In this document: positions 26,801-34,071 of the stretch, one piece after another
How the letters are laid out: every line of letters begins with the position of its first letter
Numbering within the stretch: position 1 is the first letter of the stretch
Assembly (NCBI RefSeq): GCF_023611925.1
Contig: NZ_CP091456.1
Span: 2,521,161-2,585,160, forward strand
Length of the DNA stretch: 64,000 nucleotides
From: Avibacterium sp. 20-132
Lineage (GTDB): Bacteria; Pseudomonadota; Gammaproteobacteria; Enterobacterales; Pasteurellaceae
Reading direction: 5' to 3'
Notes under the pieces: generated by a model
Database searches by the model: none
The model's input: the letters and a program-made list of their open reading frames with translations, nothing else
Told to the model about the DNA's origin: nothing
Program-made: the position numbers and the translations under genes

Positions 26801-29499
26801 CCACCAACACCATCGGTATCACCACTACCGTTTTGAGTTGTATTACCATAAGTAATATTTCCTGTATTCGGATCTACTGCTGCATCGCCGCCTAAAACAT
26901 TTTTAACACTATTCGCAACATTATTAACCACATTATTTGTTGCATAAAGCTGTGAACCATTGATTGCATCTGTTGAAGTTGCAGAAATTTCACCTGCGGC
27001 AACATTTTGGATACGGCGTTCATTTCCAGCTGCTCCAACGGTTACTACACCGTGAGCTTGAGCCCCGGCAAAACCACCATAAGTGATTGCACCAACAGTT
27101 GCATTAGTTACTGTACCGCCATCACCTGCAGTTGTCGTATTTCCATCTGAACCATCTTTTTTCTTATTTTTAGACCCTACTGTATTGCCAGCAGCTGCTC
27201 GGCTACTTGAACCGATATAAGCAGAGTTAGCAACCCCAGCAGTAATATCATTACCTAAAATCTGAACATTGGAAGTTTGTATTGTGTTATGGTTACCAAT
27301 CACACGGATACTATCATTAGCGCCTTCTGCAAAAGTATTATCATTACCAAAGACTCCAGAATTACTAGCAGCGATAGTGCCATTATTATTACCTAAAGAA
27401 TAAGTACCTTCACCACTAATTGTTGTAGGATCACCAATTGCACCAGAGTTATTTCCGCTTACGACGTTTCCTGTACCAATAGAAATGGCATTAGCTCCTT
27501 GTGCTTGGGCTCCAGCACCAATAGCAATAGAGCTATCTCCTGTCGCTTTAGCTGCTGTACCAAGTGCAGAAGCATTTCTACCAGCAAGAGACTGACGACC
27601 AATCGCAGTAGCAGCCTCTGCAGAAGCGTTTGCATGATTACCAAACGCAGAAGATGCTGTTGCCAAAGCATTTGCATAAGAACCTACCGCAGTAGCGCCA
27701 TTGCCTGTAGATTTAGCTTCTCCACCAAGCGCAATACCTCCCACGGTATTGGCTAAAGACTTAGTACCAATCGCAATAGTATCTACCTGTTCACTTTTAT
27801 TACCCGCAACAGCCTCTGTACCGATAGCAATACTTCTCGTTCCTGCCGCATTTGATAAGGTACCTTGGGCAATAGCGTTGGCTTTACTTGCACTCGCTTT
27901 TGTACCAATAGAAATAGAAGATGCGCCCGTTGCTTTTGTTGAATTTTCTAAAGAATAATCATAATCCCCATTAGTTAATGTATTGGTCGAAGTATCACGC
28001 CCACCAATAGCAATCGCCCCCTTAGCATTTGCAGTGGCTGAAGCACCTACAGCAACAGTACTAATCGCATTGGCTACCGCTGTTGTACCTACAGCAACAC
28101 CTAATTTATCAGAATATGCTTGACGACCGGCTGCAACGGAAGCATTGTCAGAGTAACTCGCTGTACCTACAGATACACCCGAATTAGCAGAGTTAGATTG
28201 TAAACCCACCGAAACAGACACTGTATTAGCAATGGCATTTCCCCCAAGCGCAACCCCACCATTCATAGCACTTGCTCTATCACCAACTGAAACAGTACCA
28301 AATCCTTTAAGAGCTTCTGAATCAGCATTACGATAATACATATCTAAAGCATTTGCTTCTAAGATTCCAGGGTGACCATTATTGCCACGCACTCCTGAAT
28401 AGGTTAATGAAGGGCTTGTGGCCGTAGCCTGATTACCAATCGCAATATTATTTTCATAGTTAGTTCTTGCACTTGAACCAATTGCAATAGCATTAGGCGC
28501 TTTATTATCGGCACTTGTATTATCAGCTTCGACTCTCGCATTAGCACCTATCGCAATTGATCTGTCTCCTCCCGCTCGAGCTACAGACCCCACGGCCACA
28601 GAGGAATCACCATCAGCTTTTGTACTACTGTCCTCTGTATAAGTAGTCATTCCAACAGTAGAGCCTAAACCACCATCAACTAATTTAATATCCGCATTTG
28701 CACTACCGATAGCAACCGAACGATTACCTGTTGCGGTAGCTGATTGTCCCATTGCGATGCCACCAGTTCCTTTAGCATAAGCTGCAGTACCAATTGCCAT
28801 CGACATGTTCCCTGCTGCCGAAGCTTGGCGCATCACCGCTAAAGAATTGAATGCCGCTGCACGCGCTGCTGTTCCTAAAGCAATCGCACCAATATCACTC
28901 GCATGAGTAAAAGAACCTAAGGCAATAGACATACCACCTTCTGCAGTTGCATAATTACCAATTGCAATCCCTGAAGATGCAACCCCACCATTCGTTCTGC
29001 TTTGTCCAGCTTTACTAATTGTATTAGCAAAATTACCAATCGCAATACCACTTTGAGTCATACCGGTATTTTCAGTATATAATTTAGATCCACCTGAACC
29101 TGTAGCCGCAGTAGAAAGAGTAGTATCATCTGGCGTTGCAAAAGTCATATTACCAGGGGTTCTATAATTTAAAGGCTGAATTTTAGGATCATCGCTTGCC
29201 TGTGCCTTACGTCTAACTGTTGTGCCAGATGAATCACCGCCTATAACACCTGTATCAACATTATGTACTGTGCCATCTTCATCTGTATAGTTAAATGCTA
29301 CATACGCATTTGCGGCTGTAGGCAATGCAAGAAGCACACTGAGAGAAAGAGAATTTAAAAAGAAACTTTTTAAGGTTTTTGATGTCTTTTTAACAGAACC
29401 AACGATTGTTGTCGGTTTGCCATGACGAGAGGCTAATTCGGAAACAACCACCCACGTCTGTAGGGACTGATTCCAGACGATACGAAATATTTTGTTCAT
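17884..29499 (-). CDS. giant trimeric autotransporter adhesin with collagen-like modules
   Basis: 3871 residues, one frame, no interruption. It starts with an ESPR-type extended signal peptide (MNKIFRIVWNQSLQTWVVVSE... to PTAANA, about 66 residues), used by very large type V secreted proteins. Residues about 130-770 are YadA-like head repeats (AIGxxAxA pattern). Neck motifs DAINGSQLYATN and DAVNGSQLYATN follow, then a stalk made of about six modules of roughly 430-450 residues, each built as VKKKLGE-IQIKG, Gly-x-Y stretches (GKDGKDGVSIKGDTG), VATLNDGL, DLTSATFG, and GTTLVSKDG. The C-terminal about 90 residues form the YadA anchor (INNNINKLNKDLRAGIAGATA... to VGVGYQW), a 12-strand trimeric barrel. 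The likely role is adhesion to host cells or matrix and autoaggregation. It stands alone, flanked by AT-rich DNA. Confidence 0.95.
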   Translation of the reverse strand: MNKIFRIVWNQSLQTWVVVSELASRHGKPTTIVGSVKKTSKTLKSFFLNSLSLSVLLALPTAANAYVAFNYTDEDGTVHNVDTGVIGGDSSGTTVRRKAQASDDPKIQPLNYRTPGNMTFATPDDTTLSTAATGSGGSKLYTENTGMTQSGIAIGNFANTISKAGQSRTNGGVASSGIAIGNYATAEGGMSIALGSFTHASDIGAIALGTAARAAAFNSLAVMRQASAAGNMSMAIGTAAYAKGTGGIAMGQSATATGNRSVAIGSANADIKLVDGGLGSTVGMTTYTEDSSTKADGDSSVAVGSVARAGGDRSIAIGANARVEADNTSADNKAPNAIAIGSSARTNYENNIAIGNQATATSPSLTYSGVRGNNGHPGILEANALDMYYRNADSEALKGFGTVSVGDRASAMNGGVALGGNAIANTVSVSVGLQSNSANSGVSVGTASYSDNASVAAGRQAYSDKLGVAVGTTAVANAISTVAVGASATANAKGAIAIGGRDTSTNTLTNGDYDYSLENSTKATGASSISIGTKASASKANAIAQGTLSNAAGTRSIAIGTEAVAGNKSEQVDTIAIGTKSLANTVGGIALGGEAKSTGNGATAVGSYANALATASSAFGNHANASAEAATAIGRQSLAGRNASALGTAAKATGDSSIAIGAGAQAQGANAISIGTGNVVSGNNSGAIGDPTTISGEGTYSLGNNNGTIAASNSGVFGNDNTFAEGANDSIRVIGNHNTIQTSNVQILGNDITAGVANSAYIGSSSRAAAGNTVGSKNKKKDGSDGNTTTAGDGGTVTNATVGAITYGGFAGAQAHGVVTVGAAGNERRIQNVAAGEISATSTDAINGSQLYATNNVVNNVANSVKNVLGGDAAVDPNTGNITYGNTTQNGSGDTDGVGGTGKTTIDEAIKHVNQGWKATVSNSDGGEQSGQMEDAIQPGETLTFDAGKNIKLTQSEGKISIATKDDVNLNSVTANTVTTGNTSMNTDGLTITKDGKPTKVEAGKVTGLDERNPTDNKVDYGTGENAGRAATESAVKSVDDKVNAAEFGLKAQDTKEVKKKLNNTIEVVGADSNISTKVEDSKLKIELAKTLDLGENGSVTINGNTLNKDGLTLANNGPSITKDGISAGNKKVTNVADGEISETSKDAVNGSQLYATNKKVDINTQNIAKGTKYAGDVGENSGANTFTRQLGEVTNVKGGVTEAEKLSDNNIGVVSNNTDTLTVKLAKSLAGLTDATFGTSDADKTVINKDGVTINKDNGSGANDPAKTVSLTENGLNNGDNKITNVASGLDGQELDKASGDTLKNATNVGDLQKAANDLTDKGFALADDKNTQVKKKLGEAIQIKGEDGITVTADSTDNSLKLALGNTVTVGEPENGGAGQAGTINVVGKDGKDGVSIKGDTGAEGKPGISIAGKDGVDGVTLTTKVDGQPGVDGKGATDGTNTKPRLEVNGEEVATLNDGLKFQGDKGDVINKKLNETLAIKGKLGSDAEVTDKNLRVDSEGGELVLKMAKTLTELTSATFGNDPTASDAGTKPGVKIDGDTGAITSNNAAGNTITINNPEGQITGVTSGLGSKTISSLGDNAPELTNVANIGDLKNIADTGWKLQTNSNTETTVKIGDTVQVVDGANTKVSTVTDADGKHTFHVDVTGLPVAYTDANGNPLVKVGDKFYKASDVTNGVVNNNAEEATPTGTTLVSKDGAAEPQTLDNVKSAIDPDGNKTDSDFTDALETAATNSPNKAVNVKDLKNTSDALTNKGFALSDDSNTEVKKNLGEAIQIKGEDGITVTADTANNSLKLALGNEVTVGEKAKDGTPGQAGTINVVGKDGKDGVSIKGDTGPEGKPGISIAGKDGANGVTLTTKVDGKPGVDGTTNKPRLEVNDEEVATLNDGLKFKGNGDETVAKKLNETLTVKGGLAQGEDATDANTRVDVTGGELVVKLAKNLTDLTSATFTDNTTGDSTEITGGAITTTNNDGSNVALRTATETSFIGGPNDTVKLSNEGLDNGNNQITNVASGLGDTALEDATGDTLTNAANIADVKKARTTVTSSDDSILVGETTEEDGHTNYDLTVDKQKIVEGAQLPVVYTDAEGNKLYKQADGSFNTQADGQGKRVEAADVIASMNSGDGSTSTPTKLANVGSSIADQKGDTYLDKLDAANTANANNAVNVSDLKNTADALTNKGFGLTAQDGNAVTKKLGETVEVVGGAEDAVTTTAKNVRTVVNNGKIEVQVAEAPEFKEVTVTNGKDGADGKSVVVKPDAIVFNGVDGVDGKDGTDGQNGQVSVKVEKGEPGLAGNDGKDGESKTRIVYEKPNGDKETVATLNDGLKFKGNGDKVVEKKLNETLTVKGGLAEDKDVTDANTRVDVDDEGNLVVKMAKELTDLTSAVFGNNPVDNKGVENKPGVNVDGSTGAITTQNAAGNQIVINNPAGQITGVESGLGDTKLEEAKGDTLKNVANIGDLQNVSKKLTDTGWKLQTNDGTESTVKLGETVQVVDGANTKVSTVTDANGKHTFHVDVTGLPVAYTDEDGNPLVKVGDKFYKASDVTDGVVNQDAPEATPTGTTLVSKDGTATPQTLDNVKSVIETPTEDKDFSTVLKEAADSKPNSAVNVSDLKNTSDALTAKGFGLTDDSGNKVTQELGKQIQIKGVDGVTVTAKDAEQDGRRLEVSLSGDVRVSGKDGKDGTIGVKGADGRDGTTITKDAIVFNGVDGVNGKDGADGKDGQASIKVEKGAKGLDGNDGKDGESKTRIVYEKPNGEKEEVATLNDGLRFEGDTGETIDKKLNTTLKLSGKASENGGLESDAAVTDKNLRVDSINGQLVIQMAQALRDLTSATFGNPENPTSDNPVTTITNNGMTINNGTPAETVSLTKDGLNNGGNQITNVASGLGDKDISSLEDNDPTLTNAANIGDLKNVSDNLTNTGWKLQTNDGNAQTVKLGETVQVVDGANTKVSTITSKDGVHSYHIDVTGLPIVYTDEQGNPLVKVGDTFYKASDLENGLPKEGAQPATPAGTSLVAQDGSATPQTLDNVKSVIAPQNGEDFTKALEKAAESKPNSAVNVSDLHNTANALTENLTQKGFGLTDDSGKEVTQELGKQIQIKGKDGVTVTADANDKSLTVALEGDVRVSGKDGKDGTIGVKGADGRDGTTITKDAIVFNGVDGVNGKDGADGKDGQASIKVEKGAKGLDGNDGKDGESKTRIVYEKPNGEKEEVATLNDGLIFQGNGTDTVAKKLNETLQIKGGLDNNAKATDANTRVDVEDGALVVKMAKDLTDLDSATFGKDGDNTVINKDGITITNSNPTKPNVSLTENGLSNGDNKITNVAEGTDDTDAVNVKQLKEAAAAATTTVESSDGTIDVSRPQPQPEDGHIHYDLKVNSQKVVENAQLPVVYTNKDGDKVYKQADGSFNTKPDGSGTKVEAGDIIASMNSGDGSTTSPTKLANVGTSIGDISPTVDGKAVPADKANFLDQLAEAGKDGSKVANNAVNVSDLHNTADALVNKGFNIAADKGGDDNVRLGETVKFTDPNKNIITTVKDNEIQFALNSEVSIGGKDGKPGSIGVKGADGKDAVAINGADGGSIVVGGKDGVPGKDGAPGIAINGKDGSIGIAGKDGSNAGVTVAQGEKGLAGNDGKDGESKTRIVYTKPDGNTEQVATLNDGIKYQGDVGNAQMTLNNTTQIVGGVTNAEDLTDNNIGVVAKQDGKNAKLTVKLAKDLKGLNSVTTTDAAGNSTTVQGNGVTISGPNAAGNNSTVSLTTNGLNNGGNRITNVADGKDDTDAVNVRQLKGAVGNINNNINKLNKDLRAGIAGATATAGLPQVYMPGKSMVAAAAGTYKGQGAIAVGYSRASDNGKVILKLTGNANTRGDFGGSVGVGYQW
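18530..25240 (-). repeat. tandem coding modules of the adhesin stalk (about 1.3 kb period)
   Basis: The VATLNDGL/I landmark recurs six times, near 18540, 19865, 21212, 22535, 23835 and 25120, so the period is about 1.28-1.35 kb. The two copies at 19868-20145 and 21215-21492 are nearly identical at the DNA level over 278 bp (offset 1347 bp), while the others are more diverged. Confidence 0.85.
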
Positions 29500-29843
29500 A
29501 CTAAAAATCCTAAATGGAAATTAAAAAATAAAAATTAACCAACATGATTAACTGGCTAACTACTTTAAAACTCAACAATAGAGTGATACCCTAGCCTAGA
29601 GTAAATCGATTAAATAGTATCAATTAAATAGAAAATTCTCAAATTTTTTTATGTAATCTTTTGTAAATTTAAAAACACATTCCTTTTAGGATATTCCTAA
29701 TCATTCTGGGAAAATGAACTTTGATCTCTATCAACTAAAGAAACTCGTTTCAGAATATTCCTGCTCTTTTTCTTGCCAAATTCCTAAATGTGAGGATAAT
29801 AGAGAGAAATAAGAATAACTTTTATTTAGATTAGAGAATAAAA
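29500..29843. other. divergent intergenic region between adhesin and iron-transport genes
   Basis: 344 bp, AT-rich. It holds the inverted repeat TTAGGA-TAT-TCCTAA at 29686-29700 and a related AGAATATTCCT at about 29753-29763. The promoters are not clear. No close match to a full Fur box is seen, although the rightward genes are for iron uptake. Confidence 0.45.
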
Positions 29844-31754
29844 ATGGGGCTTTTGCGTTACTATCGTTATCTATTATGTTTAGCTTTGATCTTTTTCACT
29901 TCTTTCTCCTCTGCATCTGAAAACTATCAACAATGGATTCAAGACATCGAAAATCGTCTTGATAAAACCGCTCAGCTTTACCAAGAAAAGCAAGTTGATG
30001 ACGCGCGCAGCGAAGTGCAAATGGCTTATTTTGAAGTGTTTGAAAATTTAGAAGGGCCAATTCGCATTAACTTTTCTGCGCAAAAAAGTTACCAAATGGA
30101 AGCCACTTTTGGTGAAATCCGTAAAATGATCGGTGAAGGTAAACCCTTGTCTGAAGTGCAGAATAAAATCAGCCAACTAAAACAAGATCTGCAATTCGTC
30201 TTGCCTGTTTTAGAACAAGGTCATCAGCTCAACGCTTCTAATCAGCACGATGTTTATCAGCATAATGAGATTGATCCTTATTGGCAGGAAAGTTTTAGAA
30301 CCATTGATGATCTACTCGCACAAGCCATCAGCACGTACCAAAAAGGTGATCTTACCCAAGCGAAAAAACTTATTCAGCAAGCCCAATACGATGGCTATAA
30401 AAACAGCGAAATGGAAATGTCCATTCGTAAAAATCGTTCTGCTGCTATTTCTGCGAGTATCAATCAGCAATTTTACGATCTCATCAAATTAAGTGAACAG
30501 CCTCAACAAATTAATGCCTTGGGTTACCAAATCACCGCCTTATTACAAGATATAGAAGAACAACTTCCTCAACTTCCAACCACGAAAACAGCGCAAGCTA
30601 CAAATCAAAGTGCGGTGCAAAATTCGCAAGATCTTTCTGATAATCAAAATTGGGCAGACGTGGCAAGCCAAGTTAATCAAGGTATTACCAATGCCATTGC
30701 CTTATTTGAAAAGGGAGAAAGTAAAAAAGCCATTCTTGCTGTGCAAGACACTTATTTTGATATTTTTGAAAGCAGTGGAATGGAAAATAAAATAGGCTCT
30801 CGTGATAGTCATTTCAAAACGGAAATTGAGGGCTATTTTACCCGTTTAGTCAGCTTGATGAAAGCCAACCAGCCTGCACAACAGCTTCATCAACAAGCAG
30901 AAGGTTTAGCGCAAAACTTAACTAAAGCTGTAGAAATGTTGCAAGGTAATCAGCAAAGCGATTGGACAATGTTTCTTTACAGTTTCTTGATTATGCTTCG
31001 TGAAGGCTTAGAAGCCTTATTGATTGTCGCGGCCATTGTGGCTTATTTAGTGAAAAATAATCATCAAGATAAATTGCCTGTGATTAAACAATCCGTTTAT
31101 GTTGCCTTAACTGCAAGTGTCATCACCGCTGCGATTTTCCAATTGGTCTTTTCTAATTCTGGTGCAAGTCGAGAATTACTCGAAGGCTTTACGATGATGA
31201 TTGCAGTAATAATGCTATTTATGATGAGTTATTGGCTACTTTCCAAAGTTGAAGCGCAAAATTGGAAACGCTATTTAGAAGGGAAACTCTCCGCCGCCCT
31301 CACCACGGGATCACTTATCGGTTTGTGGATCACCAGTTTTCTTGCTGTTTATCGCGAAGGTGCGGAGACCGTATTGTTTTATTATGCGTTAGCGGGGGAT
31401 GCCACTAATGCAATGAGCTATGTCTATTTATTTGCGGGCATTGTCGCAGGCATTGTGGTGCTTGCTATTTGCTATGTCATTATGCGTTATTCTGTCGTTA
31501 AATTACCGCTTAAACCGTTCTTTATGTTTACGGGATCTTTTATGTATTTAATGGCATTTATTTTCGCAGGAAAATCGGTACTAGAACTGATTGAAGGAAA
31601 ACTGTTTGAACCAACGCTGGTTGCCAATGTACCAGAAATTTCGTGGCTCGGCATTTATCCTTATGTTGAAACCCTAACGCCTCAGGCTATTTTACTTATC
31701 GCCGCCGTTTTTGCTTTATTCTATATGAAATATCAAAGCAAAAAACAGGCTTAA
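29844..31754 (+). CDS. fetM: Ftr1-family iron permease with long periplasmic N-terminal domain
   Basis: 636 residues. A signal peptide (MGLLRYYRYLLCLALIFFTSFSSAS) is followed by a periplasmic region of about 350 residues containing three related helical repeats (QVDDARSEVQMAYFEVFE, DLTQAKKLIQQAQYDGYK, ESKKAILAVQDTYFDIFE). The C-terminal half is the Ftr1 permease with seven membrane helices and the two iron-coordinating motifs REGLE (about residue 386) and REGAE (about 504). It resembles FetM of Yersinia and E. coli and the Campylobacter Ftr1 partner of P19. It imports iron across the inner membrane, with oxidation state and metal range inferred from relatives. The P19 gene follows after 35 bp. 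Confidence 0.9.
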   Translation: MGLLRYYRYLLCLALIFFTSFSSASENYQQWIQDIENRLDKTAQLYQEKQVDDARSEVQMAYFEVFENLEGPIRINFSAQKSYQMEATFGEIRKMIGEGKPLSEVQNKISQLKQDLQFVLPVLEQGHQLNASNQHDVYQHNEIDPYWQESFRTIDDLLAQAISTYQKGDLTQAKKLIQQAQYDGYKNSEMEMSIRKNRSAAISASINQQFYDLIKLSEQPQQINALGYQITALLQDIEEQLPQLPTTKTAQATNQSAVQNSQDLSDNQNWADVASQVNQGITNAIALFEKGESKKAILAVQDTYFDIFESSGMENKIGSRDSHFKTEIEGYFTRLVSLMKANQPAQQLHQQAEGLAQNLTKAVEMLQGNQQSDWTMFLYSFLIMLREGLEALLIVAAIVAYLVKNNHQDKLPVIKQSVYVALTASVITAAIFQLVFSNSGASRELLEGFTMMIAVIMLFMMSYWLLSKVEAQNWKRYLEGKLSAALTTGSLIGLWITSFLAVYREGAETVLFYYALAGDATNAMSYVYLFAGIVAGIVVLAICYVIMRYSVVKLPLKPFFMFTGSFMYLMAFIFAGKSVLELIEGKLFEPTLVANVPEISWLGIYPYVETLTPQAILLIAAVFALFYMKYQSKKQA

Positions 31755-31789
31755 TGTTGATTTTAACCCCTTAACAGATAGGAGTCCCT

Positions 31790-32311
31790 ATGAAAAAAAC
31801 ATTTGTTGCAGCCACTTTATTAGCGGGAATTTTAACCGCACCTTCCGCCCTTGCCTTCAAAGAATACCCAATTGGTGAAGCGGTAACAATGAACGGTATG
31901 GAAATTGCTGCCGTTTATTTACAACCTATTGATATGGAACCACGTGGAATGGGATTATCTGCTAAAGATTCAGATATTCACCTTGAAGCGGATATTCACG
32001 CCACTAAAGGCAACGACAATGGCTTTGGTGAAGGTGAATGGATGCCATATTTAACCATTGCATACACCCTTGTAAACACCGATACGGGTGAAAAACAAGA
32101 AGGTACATTTATGCCAATGGTAGCCGGCGATGGCCCACATTATGGCGCAAACGTGAAAATGATGGGCGTGGGTAACTACAAAGTAACCTATCATATCGAT
32201 CCGCCATCAAAAGCAGGTATGCACCGCCATACTGACAGCGAAACAGGAGTAGGTCGCTGGTGGAAACCTTTTGATGTAAGCTATGAGTTTAAATTTACTG
32301 GATTGAAGTAG
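31790..32311 (+). CDS. fetP: P19-type periplasmic iron-transport protein
   Basis: 173 residues with a cleavable signal (MKKTFVAATLLAGILTAPSALA). The mature protein fits the P19/FetP/Tp34 family, which binds copper and iron and feeds the Ftr1 permease. Candidate metal ligands are visible: Met and Glu in MNGMEIA and YLQPIDMEPRGMG, and His in GDGPHYGANVKM and MHRHTDSETG. AGGAGTCCCT precedes the ATG. It forms an operon with the upstream permease; the rest of the usual locus continues only after a 1.7-kb REP/RAYT insertion. Confidence 0.92.
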   Translation: MKKTFVAATLLAGILTAPSALAFKEYPIGEAVTMNGMEIAAVYLQPIDMEPRGMGLSAKDSDIHLEADIHATKGNDNGFGEGEWMPYLTIAYTLVNTDTGEKQEGTFMPMVAGDGPHYGANVKMMGVGNYKVTYHIDPPSKAGMHRHTDSETGVGRWWKPFDVSYEFKFTGLK

Positions 32312-32669
32312 TTTATATCATAGCACTCGGATAAATTAGAAAATAATATCTCTAGTCTTTGGGCGGACACATCGGTCCGCCCCTACAATGCTAGAAATAT
32401 CTTATTAACATTCCCTAGAATATTTGAATGTTACATAACGCGTAGAGGCGGATCTATGTGTCCGCCAAAACAACGGAATAATATTAATAAAGTTCCATAA
32501 CTGTAGAGGCAGACCGATGTGTCCGCCCAAAAACAACAAAACAATATTAATAGAGTTCCATAACCGTAAGGGCGATCCTATATGTCTTCCCGGAAAACAG
32601 AATGATACAAATTGAGTTACATAACCCGTAGGGGCGGACCGATGTGTCCGCCCATATCTCAAAATAAAA
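32312..32669. repeat. left REP cluster (one inverted and four direct units)
   Basis: This gap has one inverted unit at 32361-32386 and four direct units starting near 32443, 32505, 32568 and 32629. Each is GTAG (or a variant) followed by a GGGCGGACC/GTCCGCCC hairpin. The unit next to the transposase (32629-32654) is perfect; the third is degenerate. Confidence 0.85.
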
Positions 32670-33167
32670 ATGACTAATGTAACGGAAAAACCAAAACGAA
32701 AAGTAATTCGGCTACAACATTATGACTATTCACAAATAGGACTCTACTTTATTACGGTCTGTACTCACAATAAAGAATGCCTATTTGGTAATATCGAAAA
32801 TCATAAAATGCTAATGAATGATGTTGGAAAAATGATCCAATATTGGTACTTAGAACTTGGAAAGAAATTTCCTAATGTAGAATGTTTAGAATATATCGTG
32901 ATGCCAAATCATATTCACTTTATTTTATACATTAAAGAACAACAAAAATACAGTATTCCAACCATTGTGCAATGGTTTAAAACAATGACAACAAACAATT
33001 ATATAAAAAATGTCAAAAACAATCATTGGAAACCATTTGAGGGAAAACTTTGGCAAAGAAGCTATTATGAGCATATTATAAGGAATGAAAAATCCTATCT
33101 CGAAATTGCTGAATATATAGAATGTAATCCATATAATTGGAATAATGATAGCTTATTTCAGAATTGA
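32670..33167 (+). CDS. REP-associated tyrosine transposase (RAYT, Y1/HUH family)
   Basis: 165 residues of the IS200-like Y1 transposase superfamily. It has the N-terminal RLQHYDYSQIGLYFITVCTHNKECLFG block, the HUH metal-binding motif in VMPNHIHFIL (near residue 90), and the helix with the catalytic Tyr in KLWQRSYYEHIIRNEKSYLEIAEYIECNP near residues 130-140. RAYTs cleave single-stranded REP hairpins next to a GTAG tetranucleotide, and GTAG hairpins flank this gene on both sides (a direct unit just before, an inverted unit just after). The gene looks intact: HUH, Tyr and the C-terminal basic helix are all present. There is no clear ribosome site, so expression may be low. Confidence 0.88.
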   Translation: MTNVTEKPKRKVIRLQHYDYSQIGLYFITVCTHNKECLFGNIENHKMLMNDVGKMIQYWYLELGKKFPNVECLEYIVMPNHIHFILYIKEQQKYSIPTIVQWFKTMTTNNYIKNVKNNHWKPFEGKLWQRSYYEHIIRNEKSYLEIAEYIECNPYNWNNDSLFQN

Positions 33168-33179
33168 TGGTAAGGTAAT

Positions 33180-34056
33180 GGGTGGACACATAGGTCCCCC
33201 CTACATAATATAGTAAATACAAAATATCACACAATATTTCTAACGAAGCTCCCAAAACCGTAGGGGCGGACCTATGTGTCCGCCCAAAACAACGGAATAA
33301 TATTAATAAAGCTCCATAACCGTAGAGGCGGACCTGTGTGTCCGCCCAAAAACAACGGAATAATATTAATAGAGTTCCATAACTGTAGCGGCGGTCCTGT
33401 GTGTCCGCCCAAAAACAACGGAATAATATTAATAGAGTTCCATAACCGTAGGGGCGGACCTATGTGTCCGCCCAAAACAACGGAATAATATTAATAGAGT
33501 TCCATAACCGTAGGGACTGACCTATGCGTCCGCCCAAAACAACGGAATAATATTAATAGAGTTCCATAACCGTAGGGACTGACCTATGCGTCCGCCCAAA
33601 ACAACGGAATAATATTAATAAAGTTCCATAATCGTAAGGGCGGACTTGTATGTCGGCCCAAAAACAACGGAATAATATTAATAAAGTTCCATAACCGTAG
33701 CGGCAGTCCTGTGTGTCCGCCAAAAACAACGGAATAATATTAATAAAGTGCCATAACCGTAGTGGCGGACCTGTGTGTCCGCTCAAAAACAACAGAATGA
33801 TATTAATAAAGTTCCATAACCGTAGCGGCAGACCTGTGTGTCCGCCCAAAAACAACAGAATGATATTAATAAAGTTCCATAACCGTAGGGGCGGATCTGT
33901 TTGTCCGCCCAAAACAACGGAATAATATTAATAGAGTTCCATAACCGTAAGGGCGGACTTGTATGTCTGTCCAAAAACAATGCAACGATATAAATAAACA
34001 TCCAAAAACAGTAGAGGTGAACCTATGTATTCACCTAAAATAACTAAAATACAATA
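33180..34056. repeat. right REP cluster: one inverted unit plus 13-unit tandem array
   Basis: An inverted, slightly degenerate unit at 33180-33204 is followed by thirteen direct units from about 33259 to 34040 with a 62-63-bp period. Each unit is GTAG plus a hairpin of GGGCGGACC-type and GTCCGCCC-type arms, then an AT-rich linker AACAACGGAATAATATTAAT. Linkers are nearly identical, hairpins vary more, often with compensating changes. The last unit is decayed. Confidence 0.9.
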
Positions 34057-34071
34057 TAAATCTAAAAAGCT

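Noticed and set aside
18128..27958. Many long open frames antisense to the adhesin gene
   Set aside because: They mirror the repetitive, Gly/Asp/Thr/Val-rich coding strand, lack ribosome sites and repeat with the same 1.3-kb period as the adhesin modules.
33272..34001. Several open frames of 67-119 codons across the REP array on both strands
   Set aside because: They arise only because the 62-63-bp repeat is read through repeatedly (GGHTGPPLRLWNFINII-type patterns); none has a ribosome site.
33259..34040. CRISPR-like array of regularly spaced short repeats
   Set aside because: The segments between the hairpins are nearly the same in every unit, not unique spacers, no cas genes are present, and the period and GTAG-hairpin structure fit REP sequences next to a RAYT gene.
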